Shown here piece by piece: positions 38,329-46,651 of a stretch of 64,000 nt of DNA (within the stretch, counting starts at the first letter, position 1; every line of letters starts with the position of its first letter). Both the position numbers and the translations under genes were made by a program. The stretch comes from Eggerthella sp. CAG:298 (GTDB taxonomy: Bacteria; Actinomycetota; Coriobacteriia; Coriobacteriales; Eggerthellaceae): positions 77,487 to 141,486 of the forward strand of contig FR895150.1 in assembly GCA_000435675.1 (NCBI GenBank), in the 5' to 3' direction. The notes under the pieces are model-generated. The model did not search any database, was not told the DNA's origin, and worked only from the letters and a program-made list of their open reading frames with translations.

Positions 38329-40227
38329 TTAGGCTGAACCGCTCGAGACCGTGATGGTCACGCGGCTGCCCTTGTTGGCTTTGCCGACCACATCTTGCGA
38401 GATGACAAGTCCTTTTTCAACAGTGCCGCTTGCCATGTGCTTCACGGATACCTCAAAGCCCGCGTTCTTCAGAGTTGAAGTTGCGTCTGCTTCGGATTCG
38501 CCGACCACATTAGGGACCTGAGCTTCTTCCGGACCATTGGAGATCGCAATGGTGACGGTTGAGCCTTTAGGAGCGGTTCCAGAAGGATCTTGTGAGATAA
38601 CGCGTCCTTCGGGGGTATTGCTGCTGTAGCGATAGCTTGTGTTCACTTTGAAGCCAGCGTTCTTAAGCGAGTTTTCGGCATTCGAAACCGTTGCTCCTAC
38701 CACATTGGGAACCGAGACATTCTCGGCACCTTTCGAAAGATGGAAGACAACGGTGTCGCCTTTGTTGAGCGATGAGCCTGCAGGTTGATCCTGGCTGGCC
38801 ACGCAGCCTTCCTTTACGTTCTCAGAGAAGGTTGATTCACCTTCTTGACCGTTGAGACCATAGGAGGAAAGCGTACGCATCGCCTCTTCAGAAGTTTGTC
38901 CCTTAAGATCAGGTACTGATACTTGTTCAGTTCCCTTTGAAATGTTCAGATCGATGCGACTGCCCTTGACCGCTTCTTGGCCACCAGGGGGGTTGGTGCT
39001 TACTATGCGACCCGAATCAACCGTTGAGCTAAAGACTTCTGTTTCGGCGCCGATCTTGAAGCCAGCTTCTTCGAGTGTGGTCTTCGCTTCGCCGAGCGCC
39101 ATGTTGGTAACAACAGGCACGGTGGCGCGCTCGCCATTTCCGCCGAGAGAAAAGGCGGAAATGCCGACGATAACTGCGATGATGGCCACAACGATCACGC
39201 CGATGATAACTTTTTTCTTGTTGTCATTTTGCGGAGGCTGCTGCGGCTTCCCTGAACGGAAATTCGTGGTTGCACCAGCGCCCATCGTGTTCGTGCCAAT
39301 CGGTTTCGGCATAACGGCGGTGCCATCCATAGGAGGAATGCCAGCGCCAAGCACCTGAGTGCGATCATTGTGAACGCCAAGACCAGGAACGGGCCTACCT
39401 GCGAGATAGTCATTCAAGGCCTGGCGCATCTCCTGCGCATTCGCAAAACGTTGCGCGGGATCTTTTTCCATCGCCTTCAGGATGATAGCCTCGAGCACTG
39501 GGTCAATATCGGGGTTGATCGAACGTGGAGCGGCAGGCATCTCATTCACTTGCTTGACCGCAACGCTTACTGAATCAGTTCCCTCGAAGGGAAGGCGACC
39601 AGTGGTCGCTTCATAGAGTACGACGCCGAGTGAATATACGTCGGAAAGACCGGTGAGATCCTTGCCTTGTGCCTGTTCGGGGGAGATATAGTGGGCGGTA
39701 CCGAGTACGGTGGCTGTTTGGCTTAAGCCCGCATCTCCTGCGCGCGCGATGCCGAAGTCCATGACCTTGATGTTGCCATCGGGTTGGATCATGATGTTCT
39801 GCGGTTTGATATCGCGATGGATGATGCCGCCTTCATGGGCGACTTGGAGCGCTTGCGCCACCTGTGAGCCGATCTCAGCAGCTTTTCGTTGGTTGATCGC
39901 ACCGCGTTCTTTGATCGCGGTTTTCAGATCGGTCCCCTTGAGGAACTCCATGACGATGTAGTAGGTATCGCTTTCGGCATCCAGACCCCAGTCATAGATG
40001 CTCACGATATAAGGGCTCTGCAGTTTTGCCGCCGATGCAGCTTCTTGGCGAAAGCGCGCTTGAAAGGTCTGGTCAGCTGCGTATTGCGGCAGCATGACCT
40101 TCACGGCAACCACGCGGTCCAGCACGGTATCGTGAGCGCGATACACTTCTGCCATACCACCGATGCCAACGCGTTCGATGAGCTGATAGCGGTTGTTCAA
40201 TGTCATGCCCGTCATGCTTCCAGCCAC
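38329..40227 (-). CDS. pknB: PASTA-domain Ser/Thr protein kinase (PknB)
   Basis: A 632-residue membrane kinase. The kinase domain spans about 12-270, with the glycine-rich loop 'GIGGMAEVY', K43 in 'AVKVML', catalytic 'HRDIKPQN' (D139) and 'DFG' at 157-159. A disordered linker leads to one membrane helix (about 340-360). Four extracellular PASTA repeats (about 368-632) follow, expected to sense muropeptides or lipid II. GTG 40227 is chosen because AAAGGAG precedes it by 7 nt; the open frame begins 8 codons earlier. It is the last gene of the cell-wall signalling cluster. Confidence 0.95.
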   Translation of the reverse strand: MAGSMTGMTLNNRYQLIERVGIGGMAEVYRAHDTVLDRVVAVKVMLPQYAADQTFQARFRQEAASAAKLQSPYIVSIYDWGLDAESDTYYIVMEFLKGTDLKTAIKERGAINQRKAAEIGSQVAQALQVAHEGGIIHRDIKPQNIMIQPDGNIKVMDFGIARAGDAGLSQTATVLGTAHYISPEQAQGKDLTGLSDVYSLGVVLYEATTGRLPFEGTDSVSVAVKQVNEMPAAPRSINPDIDPVLEAIILKAMEKDPAQRFANAQEMRQALNDYLAGRPVPGLGVHNDRTQVLGAGIPPMDGTAVMPKPIGTNTMGAGATTNFRSGKPQQPPQNDNKKKVIIGVIVVAIIAVIVGISAFSLGGNGERATVPVVTNMALGEAKTTLEEAGFKIGAETEVFSSTVDSGRIVSTNPPGGQEAVKGSRIDLNISKGTEQVSVPDLKGQTSEEAMRTLSSYGLNGQEGESTFSENVKEGCVASQDQPAGSSLNKGDTVVFHLSKGAENVSVPNVVGATVSNAENSLKNAGFKVNTSYRYSSNTPEGRVISQDPSGTAPKGSTVTIAISNGPEEAQVPNVVGESEADATSTLKNAGFEVSVKHMASGTVEKGLVISQDVVGKANKGSRVTITVSSGSA

Positions 40228-40303
40228 GTTTAATCTCCTTTTGGAATCCATGCTTGAGCGCTATTGTTGTGCTTAAGCATACCATCATATCCTAATAAGA
40301 TGG

Positions 40304-43069
40304 TCATTTTATGACCCCTTGCACTTGTAAGGCGGTGCGGAGCACTCCCTGAGCGCGCGATGCTGCTCCTCCCGGAAGATCCGAGCCTTCCTCGAGCACG
40401 ATCGCGACGACTACTCTTGAATTTTCTGAAGGGCCGATGCCCACGAACCAGCTATCGTCGATGGGTTTGCCGGTTTCCGCGGTACCCGTCTTACCTGCGA
40501 TCTTAACGCCTGAAACTGCTGCAGCACCGCCTGTGCCCGATGCAACAACACCTTCGAGCACCGATTTTACGCGGTTTGCGGTTGCGGAGTTCGTTGCTGT
40601 CATGAGCGTTGAGGGCGAAGCAGTGAAGCTGCATTTTCCTTCAGCGTTATAGATGCTATCGACCAGATAAGGTTTTTGGATCACGCCATTATTCGCGATC
40701 GCGCAGCCTACCATTGCCATTTCGAGCACGGTTGATTGCGGACCAGCGGGGCTTTCATGTTCGCCAACCGGCTCGCCTGCGGCTGCCCATGCCGTTTCCC
40801 ACTCGGTCATTTCCTCGGGTTTGGGCATGAGTGATTTAGCGAGTGGCAGATCGAACTTGATGTCTTGGTCGAAGCCGAAATCCTCGGCAGTTTTTACAAG
40901 CATCTCAGCTCCCATTTCCACGCCAAGCTGTGCATAGACCGTGTTTGCAGAAACTTCGGTCGCACGTGCGAGTGTGATCTCGCCATAGCTACGGCCATTG
41001 AAGTTGGTGATGTCGCCGTTGCCGATCTTCATGGAGCCAGGTGCCTTGAATACGCTCGATTCGGTGGCGACGTTGTTCTCGAGCGCACCGGTAAGGGTAA
41101 CGATCTTGAAGGTCGATCCGGGTGGATAAAGCGCCTGAGTGGCGCGATTGTAGAGCGCTGAAGAATCCGACGAGTTCGAGCTGTTCTGCAAGAGCGTTTC
41201 GATATCGGCAGCATTGTAGGTAGGCGAAGAGGCGAGCGCGAGCACTGCACCGGTCTTCGGATCGATGACGACGCATGCACCTGAGAAGCCCTCAAGCGCA
41301 TCTTGCGCGGCCTTCTGGATGGTGGAGTTGATCGTAAGCTTCACGTCGTTACCTGCGGCACTATTGCCGGTCGAGGCATTGAGCACATCGGTCCAGGAGG
41401 CATAGTTGCGCTGTCCTTTAAGTGTGTCGTTGTAGCTTGATTCGATGCCGGCGGTGCCGAATTTCTCTGAAGCATAGCCCACTACGTGCGCTGCGAGCGT
41501 GCCCGCCGGATAGACGCGCTTATAGGTGCCGTCGGACTGTTCGACGCTTTGCGCGAGGACCACGTTGTCGTAGGTGGATATGGTGCCGCGCTCGGTCTTC
41601 GATTCCTTCACGAGCGTGTGATTATTGATGGGCATGTTCTTATATTCGTCTGCTTGAACGACCATGATCATGGTGAGGTTAGCGACGAGCAGCGCGAAGA
41701 GCACCGAGAAGGCGATCATGGTGTTCGTGATGCGCTTGCCGAGGGATACGCGTCCAAGCACGCCTTCAGCGGAGATGTTGCCGGTGCCCGATGCTATCTC
41801 CGATTCCACTCCGGTCGATTGATCGCCGCACTTGAGCAAGAAGCCCACAGCGATGAAGCTCGCGAGTAGCGAAGAGCCACCTTGGCTTACGAAGGGAAGT
41901 GTGAGACCGGTAAGAGGGATGAGGCGCGTAACGCCGCCAACGATGATGAATGCCTGCAGCACGATCGTCGCGGTAAGACCAACCGCGATAAAGGAGCTCA
42001 CATCCGATTTTGCGCGTGCAGCAGTGACGAGGCCGCGGATCGCGAAGCAAAGGTAGAGCAAGAGCAAGCCTGCCGCGCCGAGAAGCCCTGTCTCTTCAGC
42101 GATGGCTGCGAAGATGAAGTCCGATTCGACAATGGGGATGTTATCAGCCAAGCCGCTGCCGATGCCTACGCCGAACAAACCGCCATCTGCCATCGAGAAG
42201 ATGGATTGCACGAGCTGGTAGCCCGTGTTGGTGGGGTCAGCGAAGGGGTCGAGCCAGGTATCGACGCGCACCTGTACATGTGAAAAGAAGAAAAAGAGGA
42301 TGACCGCACCTATGGCGATCGTGAGCAAACCTACGATCAGGTAGAACTTCTTGCCGCTTGCTACGTAGAGCATAGTGAGGAACACGAAGTAGACGATGAG
42401 CGCTGAACCAAGATCCTTCTCAAAGACAACGATGGCCATAGAGAGCAGCCACATGATAAGGAGCGGCAGCAGCGTGGAGAGGTCGGGGAATTTGAACGGC
42501 CCTACCTTGTGCGTGAAAACGGAGAGCATCTCGCGGTTTTGGGCGAGATATCCTGCTAAGAAGAGCACGATGAATATCTTGGCGATCTCTCCTGGCTGGA
42601 ATGAAAAGCTCCCGATCGAAAGCCAGATGCGGCTACCGTAGATCTCGTTGCCAATGCCAGGAAGCAAAGGGGAAAGAAGCAGGATGAGGCCGATGACCAT
42701 GAGGGTGTATTTGTAGTTGGCAGTCTTATCCATATTCTTCATGAATATAATGACCGCTATCATGAAGATGATACCTAATACCAACCAAGCGACTTGTCGT
42801 ACTGCCAGGTCAGGAGCGAGACGCGTTACGAAAGCGATGCCGATCGAGGAGAGCGCGAAGCAGATCGGCAGAATCGCCGGGTCGGCCGCGGGTGCGAATT
42901 TGCGCAGAGCTAGATGCGAGACGATGAACGAGGCGAAGATACCCACCGGCACGCCGATGCTTGCCCAACCGAGTTCTTCGCCCTGATTGAGGGCGATCAT
43001 CGCGAAGAGCAGAATAGCGAGCGGAGCCGCTATGCAAAGGAGTGCAAGTTCGATATTGCGGCGGGTCAT
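40304..43069 (-). CDS. Fusion: SEDS glycosyltransferase (RodA/FtsW) + class B penicillin-binding protein
   Basis: One 921-residue polypeptide combines the two enzymes that polymerise and crosslink peptidoglycan. Residues 1 to about 415 form a ten-helix SEDS domain with 'DPFADPTNTGYQLVQS' (274-289) and the catalytic-type D317 in 'ESDFIFAAIAEE'. After a short linker comes a membrane helix (about 447-471), then a PbpA-like transpeptidase with S652/K655 in 'GSTFK', 'SAN' at 707-709 and 'KTG' at 860-862. In mycobacteria rodA and pbpA are adjacent separate genes in the same cluster. No internal stop or frameshift is seen. Confidence 0.95.
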   Translation of the reverse strand: MTRRNIELALLCIAAPLAILLFAMIALNQGEELGWASIGVPVGIFASFIVSHLALRKFAPAADPAILPICFALSSIGIAFVTRLAPDLAVRQVAWLVLGIIFMIAVIIFMKNMDKTANYKYTLMVIGLILLLSPLLPGIGNEIYGSRIWLSIGSFSFQPGEIAKIFIVLFLAGYLAQNREMLSVFTHKVGPFKFPDLSTLLPLLIMWLLSMAIVVFEKDLGSALIVYFVFLTMLYVASGKKFYLIVGLLTIAIGAVILFFFFSHVQVRVDTWLDPFADPTNTGYQLVQSIFSMADGGLFGVGIGSGLADNIPIVESDFIFAAIAEETGLLGAAGLLLLYLCFAIRGLVTAARAKSDVSSFIAVGLTATIVLQAFIIVGGVTRLIPLTGLTLPFVSQGGSSLLASFIAVGFLLKCGDQSTGVESEIASGTGNISAEGVLGRVSLGKRITNTMIAFSVLFALLVANLTMIMVVQADEYKNMPINNHTLVKESKTERGTISTYDNVVLAQSVEQSDGTYKRVYPAGTLAAHVVGYASEKFGTAGIESSYNDTLKGQRNYASWTDVLNASTGNSAAGNDVKLTINSTIQKAAQDALEGFSGACVVIDPKTGAVLALASSPTYNAADIETLLQNSSNSSDSSALYNRATQALYPPGSTFKIVTLTGALENNVATESSVFKAPGSMKIGNGDITNFNGRSYGEITLARATEVSANTVYAQLGVEMGAEMLVKTAEDFGFDQDIKFDLPLAKSLMPKPEEMTEWETAWAAAGEPVGEHESPAGPQSTVLEMAMVGCAIANNGVIQKPYLVDSIYNAEGKCSFTASPSTLMTATNSATANRVKSVLEGVVASGTGGAAAVSGVKIAGKTGTAETGKPIDDSWFVGIGPSENSRVVVAIVLEEGSDLPGGAASRAQGVLRTALQVQGVIK

Positions 43070-43072
43070 GGC

Positions 43073-44233
43073 CTAGCGTCCACCTCCGTTGTTGCCTGAG
43101 TTGTTCGCAGGCTGTGCGGTCGTGGCCGCTTGTGCTTGCTGAGCCTCGGCTTCTCCGCGTGCGATCTCTTCTTCGTACCCGGCGATAAGGCTGTTCGCTT
43201 CATCGATGCTGGAGACGCTCATACCTTCCTTGATGCGGTTTGCTACACCTGGTTGGAGCTTATCGACATCGACATTGGTAGTGTGGTCGAGCGTAGAGAG
43301 CTTGATGCCCATGAAATCGTCCGGCGTACCGCGATAGACGCTCACTTTGCCATTCTCTTCTATAAGATAGGCTGAATTGCTGATGAAGGCATAGCCGCCG
43401 AAGCCTGCCGCAAAGATGACTGCAACGAGCGCAATGGCAAGACCGATATAGAAAACGCGGCTTTTATGCGCTCTCTTCTTTTCGCGCACTTCGCTAAACC
43501 CCGGCACATCCGCCACAACGACAGTTACGTTATCAGCACCACCATTCTCAAGGGCGGCAGTGACCAATTCATCGGCACAATGCTGCGCATCGCTTTGCCT
43601 GCGCATGATCGATTCGATCGCGTTGTTCGAGATCATGGAGCTCAGACCGTCGGAGCAAAGCAGTATACGATCACCTGCGTCTACGTTGAGTTCGTAGATG
43701 TCGGGTCGCATGTGTATGTCGGAACCAATCGCGCGGGTGATGACCGAACGATTCGGGTGTACGCGCGCTTCTTCGGGGGTAATCTGACCAGCTTCGATGA
43801 GGTCAGCCATGAGCGAGTGATCACGCGTGATCTGCTGTAGGTGGCCTTTGTGCAAAAGGTAGGCGCGCGAATCGCCTACCTGCGCGATGAGCAGGCGCTC
43901 GCCTTCGAGCATGGCAGCGGTGAGCGTGGTGCCCATGCCGTCGCGCCCGATGCCTTGGCGGGGGGCCTTCATCACGTTGTAGTTGGCTGCTTCAACCGCA
44001 GCGGTGAGTCCTTCGGCATCGAGATGGCTGGGTGCGAGTTCGGCAAGCGTATTCACGGTAATCTCAGAAGCGATCTCGCCTGCTTCATGACCGCCCATGC
44101 CATCTGCTACGGCAAAAAGTGGCGGAATGATGATGAGACTGTCTTCGTTGTGATCGCGCACGTAGCCAATGTCTGTGCGGCTTCCGAAAGATATGTCTTG
44201 ACCGGCTGTGTTTTTGTTGCTGTTGGTGGTCAT
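43073..44233 (-). CDS. PP2C-family Ser/Thr phosphatase (PstP-like)
   Basis: A 386-residue membrane phosphatase expected to oppose PknB. The catalytic domain (about 14-245) has 'RDHNEDS' and 'VADGMGGHEAG' (metal-binding D44), 'AQVGDSRAYLL', and 'LLCSDGLSSMI' and 'GGADNVTVVV'. A basic stretch and one membrane helix near 270-292 precede an extracellular region and a Gln/Ala/Asn-rich tail. It lies 3 bp before the SEDS-PBP gene. Confidence 0.94.
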   Translation of the reverse strand: MTTNSNKNTAGQDISFGSRTDIGYVRDHNEDSLIIIPPLFAVADGMGGHEAGEIASEITVNTLAELAPSHLDAEGLTAAVEAANYNVMKAPRQGIGRDGMGTTLTAAMLEGERLLIAQVGDSRAYLLHKGHLQQITRDHSLMADLIEAGQITPEEARVHPNRSVITRAIGSDIHMRPDIYELNVDAGDRILLCSDGLSSMISNNAIESIMRRQSDAQHCADELVTAALENGGADNVTVVVADVPGFSEVREKKRAHKSRVFYIGLAIALVAVIFAAGFGGYAFISNSAYLIEENGKVSVYRGTPDDFMGIKLSTLDHTTNVDVDKLQPGVANRIKEGMSVSSIDEANSLIAGYEEEIARGEAEAQQAQAATTAQPANNSGNNGGGR

Positions 44234-44647
44234 TTATGCGTACCTTACCCTTATGGTCACATCGCCGACCATTACGCGGTCGCCGTTCTTGAGTGCGGTT
44301 GGTTCTGATATATGCATGCCGTTGACGGCGGTTCCGTTGAGCGACCCCATGTCTTCAATGAAGAGATTCTGCCCCATGAGCACGAAGCGTGCGTGGCGGG
44401 AAGAGACATATTCTGCGCCGATGACGATATCGGCTCCAGGGCTTCTACCGACCACGATCGGACCATGAACATCGATCGCGGCACCTCGTAGCTCTTTCGG
44501 GCCTTTCTCGACTGCCACGGACCAGGCCTTCTCTTTTTTGCGCTGTCCCTTCACGAGGCCGATACCCGTTTTCATGATGGCGAAGAGAAACAGGTAGAGC
44601 AGTGCTACGAATAACAATCGACCAATTAAAAGAACGATGTCTATCAC
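44234..44647 (-). CDS. FHA-domain membrane protein (FhaB-like)
   Basis: A 137-residue protein with an N-terminal membrane helix (about 4-24) and a C-terminal cytosolic FHA domain. The FHA domain shows 'VVGRSPGADIVIG', 'YVSSRHARF' and 'DMGSLNGTAVNG', the phosphothreonine-binding residues. Its stop abuts the phosphatase start. In the mycobacterial cluster FhaB recruits wall-synthesis factors when phosphorylated by PknB; the same role is inferred here. Confidence 0.92.
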   Translation of the reverse strand: MIDIVLLIGRLLFVALLYLFLFAIMKTGIGLVKGQRKKEKAWSVAVEKGPKELRGAAIDVHGPIVVGRSPGADIVIGAEYVSSRHARFVLMGQNLFIEDMGSLNGTAVNGMHISEPTALKNGDRVMVGDVTIRVRYA

Positions 44648-44723
44648 GGGGTTACCTTACTGACGAACTGCTTGAACAGGCGATGCGCGAACGCGGCTGG
44701 CGAAGTGGTTATCATGAACGGGT

Positions 44724-45662
44724 CTAGCGAAACGTGAAGAGGAATGTTGTCGTGCCAACCGTGATACGATCACCATCGTTTAAGAGCACCGAGGCGATGT
44801 GCTTTCCATTAACGAGTGTGCCATTGGTTGAGCCAAGATCGGCGAGCCCCCAAACGTTGGGCGATTCGCGGAAGATCTCTGCATGCGTGCGGCTTGCATT
44901 GAGGTCGTCGAGCACGATGTCGCAGTTGGTGGCACGTCCGATGAGCACGCGGGGGTTGGTAAGCGGGAAGGAGCGATCGGTGGTCAGGTTGATAAGGGCG
45001 GCCGTTGGCTCGGCAGATGCGGTCTGCTGGCGGTCGAACATCATCGTATTGGGGACCGGGATAGGCTCTGCCACCGAAGCGGGTTGCGCTTCAAGTTGGT
45101 AGGAATTTGGATCTTGCGGATAGTTCGGTGCATAAGATTGAGCGTTCTGCGGATAGCTATTGGGTTGCATATAATCATGCGGCTGGGGTTGCTGATAGGG
45201 ATTTGCCTGCGGGCGTGCAGACGCACCATAGCCAGGCTGTTGGGCAAGACCGTAGCGTTCGAGTTCTTCGTTGCGCAGTTGCGCGATGATCGGTGCCGAT
45301 ACGAGTTCGGCGATCACGTCAAATTTGCCATGCTTGAGATCGTCGTCGACCATGAAGCGCACGAGCGGTGCGCCATCCATGACCAAACCCTCTTCGTTGG
45401 CCTTAGCACGCAGATAAGTTTCGGTTTCCCCTGCGAGGGTGGGGTACATGCCGAAAAGGCGGCGATCATCATCGGGATTCACGAGCACGGTATAAAGCGT
45501 AGGAGCATACTCTTTGCCAGCGCCAACGGTCTTTTCGCGGCGCATCTGCTTCTCTGCTTTCTTGGTAATTTGAACGGGGGAGATAGGAGCATCGAAGAGC
45601 TTGTCGTTTATGCCTTCGAAACCGTCTTCGACGCGACGTTCAAATTTCGAGAAAAGTCCCAT
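44724..45662 (-). CDS. FhaA-like protein (DUF3662 + FHA domain)
   Basis: A 312-residue cytosolic protein. The N-terminal DUF3662 domain starts 'MGLFSKFERRVEDGFEG'. A Pro/Gln/Asn/Tyr-rich disordered linker (about 150-215) follows, and a C-terminal FHA domain carries 'VLIGRATNCDIVLDD', 'ASRTHAEIF' and 'DLGSTNGTLVNG'. ATG 45662 follows GAGGAG by 7 nt; the frame is open 60 codons further upstream, but that part is not family-like. It is the first gene of the cluster. Confidence 0.93.
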   Translation of the reverse strand: MGLFSKFERRVEDGFEGINDKLFDAPISPVQITKKAEKQMRREKTVGAGKEYAPTLYTVLVNPDDDRRLFGMYPTLAGETETYLRAKANEEGLVMDGAPLVRFMVDDDLKHGKFDVIAELVSAPIIAQLRNEELERYGLAQQPGYGASARPQANPYQQPQPHDYMQPNSYPQNAQSYAPNYPQDPNSYQLEAQPASVAEPIPVPNTMMFDRQQTASAEPTAALINLTTDRSFPLTNPRVLIGRATNCDIVLDDLNASRTHAEIFRESPNVWGLADLGSTNGTLVNGKHIASVLLNDGDRITVGTTTFLFTFR

Positions 45663-45899
45663 GGATGTTCTCCTCACATAACACGTGCTATTCAGCATAG
45701 AACTATCAATATCTTGCCATAAATAGCGTTTTTTACTGCTTAAATCTATGCAATCGCCATATAGGTGGCTAGAGTATCGGCACTGATGGCACGAAGAGAG
45801 CGTTAACGTACAAATCTGTAAGGAGCAAAGGGCTGCTGGCAACGGTTTGCGTATACTGCTCTGGCCGAGAATCGTACCGATGAATTTGAAGCTGGGGTG

Positions 45900-45928
45900 T
45901 TGCGAACGGGCAGCTTGTGGGGTATGCT
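45900..45928 (+). promoter_or_regulatory. Promoter of tRNA-Leu(CAG)
   Basis: The -35 TTGCGA (45900-45905) and -10 TATGCT (45923-45928) have a 17-bp spacer. The tRNA begins 17 bp downstream. Confidence 0.7.
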
Positions 45929-45944
45929 GAACAGCACAACTTAT

Positions 45945-46031
45945 GCGGGCGTGGCGGAATTGGCAGACGCGCTAGCTTCAGGTGCTAGTGAGCTCCGGCT
46001 CGTGAAGGTTCAAGTCCTTTCGCCCGCACCA
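45945..46031 (+). tRNA. tRNA-Leu(CAG)
   Basis: The acceptor GCGGGCG pairs with CGCCCGC, followed by A and encoded CCA. The anticodon stem CTAGC/GCTAG (45972-45988) encloses TTCAGGT, giving anticodon CAG. A long variable arm marks class II. Its 3' end is duplicated twice downstream. Confidence 0.97.
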
Positions 46032-46032
46032 C
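46016..46032 (+). repeat. tRNA-Leu 3'-end repeat, copy 1 (within the tRNA)
   Basis: The 17-mer CCTTTCGCCCGCACCAC spans the T-arm end, acceptor strand and CCA of tRNA-Leu. It recurs exactly at 46226 and with changes at 46541. Confidence 0.9.
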
Positions 46033-46069
46033 AAAAATCAAAACCGCTTTAAGCGGTTTTTATTTTTGT
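46031..46069 (+). terminator. Terminator of tRNA-Leu
   Basis: AAAACCGCTT (46040-46049) pairs with AAGCGGTTTT (46051-46060). The stem extends outward to ACAAAAAT/ATTTTTGT across a single mismatch. Confidence 0.88.
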
Positions 46070-46079
46070 GTGGGGCGAA

Positions 46080-46222
46080 CTTGGGCGAAGCCCAAGAAGC
46101 GCAAGCGCTGGACTTGAATCGAAGAAGGTTCACCGCACTGCTAGGCTGAAAGCCGAGCAGTGCTGGCATCTGGGTCAAGGCTTGCGAAGCAACCGCGAAG
46201 CGGCTTGGCCTTGACACAGATG
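46080..46222. repeat. Cluster of nested hairpins, unit A
   Basis: Four inverted repeats follow one another: CTTGGGC-GAA-GCCCAAG (46080-46096); AGCGC-AA-GCGCT (46098-46109); a 12-bp stem with one mismatch and a GAA loop (46135-46163); and a 14-bp stem with one mismatch (arms 46167-46181 and 46208-46222). The last encloses two further mini-hairpins, TTGC-GAA-GCAA and CCGC-GAA-GCGG. There is no credible reading frame. The unit ends 3 bp before the second tRNA 3'-end copy. Confidence 0.85.
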
Positions 46223-46225
46223 AAC

Positions 46226-46242
46226 CCTTTCGCCCGCACCAC
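46226..46242 (+). repeat. tRNA-Leu 3'-end repeat, copy 2
   Basis: CCTTTCGCCCGCACCAC is identical over 17 bp to the tRNA-Leu 3' end 210 bp upstream, including CCA. The preceding sequence does not form a tRNA T-arm, so this is a fragment, not a tRNA gene. Confidence 0.9.
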
Positions 46243-46276
46243 GCTCATTACGCCGTTCTGTCGAATGGCTTTTTCT

Positions 46277-46413
46277 TTCGTCGTTTTACAAACGACGAAG
46301 TCTCGACGCTGCGAAGAGATACCGTGCCTCATCTTGCCCCTTGTTTCAGGCACGTCGTTGGGCAAACCCAACTTGGCCTGAAGGCGGGGCAATCTGAGGC
46401 ACGGTATCTCTTC
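46277..46413. repeat. Hairpins of unit B, including a 101-nt long hairpin
   Basis: TTCGTCGTTT-TAC-AAACGACGAA forms a perfect 10-bp stem (46277-46299). Then 46313-46331 pairs perfectly over 19 bp with 46395-46413. Inside it are a 7-bp stem (46334-46340 with 46386-46392), a 7-bp stem (46345-46351 with 46376-46382) and a 5-bp apical stem (46358-46362 with 46367-46371). Confidence 0.88.
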
Positions 46414-46651
46414 TCGCTGACCTGTGTTCAACCTGAAAGACAAAAAATTTGCTGTATTTCTCATGTGAAATAAAACTAGAAGGATTTGTCCATATGAATT
46501 GCGCGGAGCGAACAATAAGAGGTACTTTCCATGGATCTTCGTTTCTCCCGCACCACTAACTAAGTTAATGTTTCCCTAGCCATAAATGCAGGTTCTTTTG
46601 TGCTTTATTGCGCTAAACTCTTCCTATTCTTATGTATGAGAGGCTCAATCA
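46414..46651. other. Remainder of the tRNA-Leu to sstT gap
   Basis: There is no supported gene. It contains the third tRNA-like repeat and the sstT upstream region, which is more AT-rich than its surroundings. Confidence 0.5.
46541..46556 (+). repeat. tRNA-Leu 3'-end repeat, copy 3 (degenerate)
   Basis: GTTTCTCCCGCACCAC matches the tRNA 3' end with two changes over 16 bp. Confidence 0.65.

Noticed and set aside
46223..46242. A second tRNA-Leu gene at the repeated 3' end
   Set aside because: Only the acceptor strand and CCA are repeated; there is no T-arm, anticodon arm or 5' acceptor strand ahead of it.
46141..46515. A 124-codon minus-strand open frame in the tRNA-Leu hairpin region
   Set aside because: Its codons coincide with the inverted repeats, there is no ribosome site, and the peptide has no family features.
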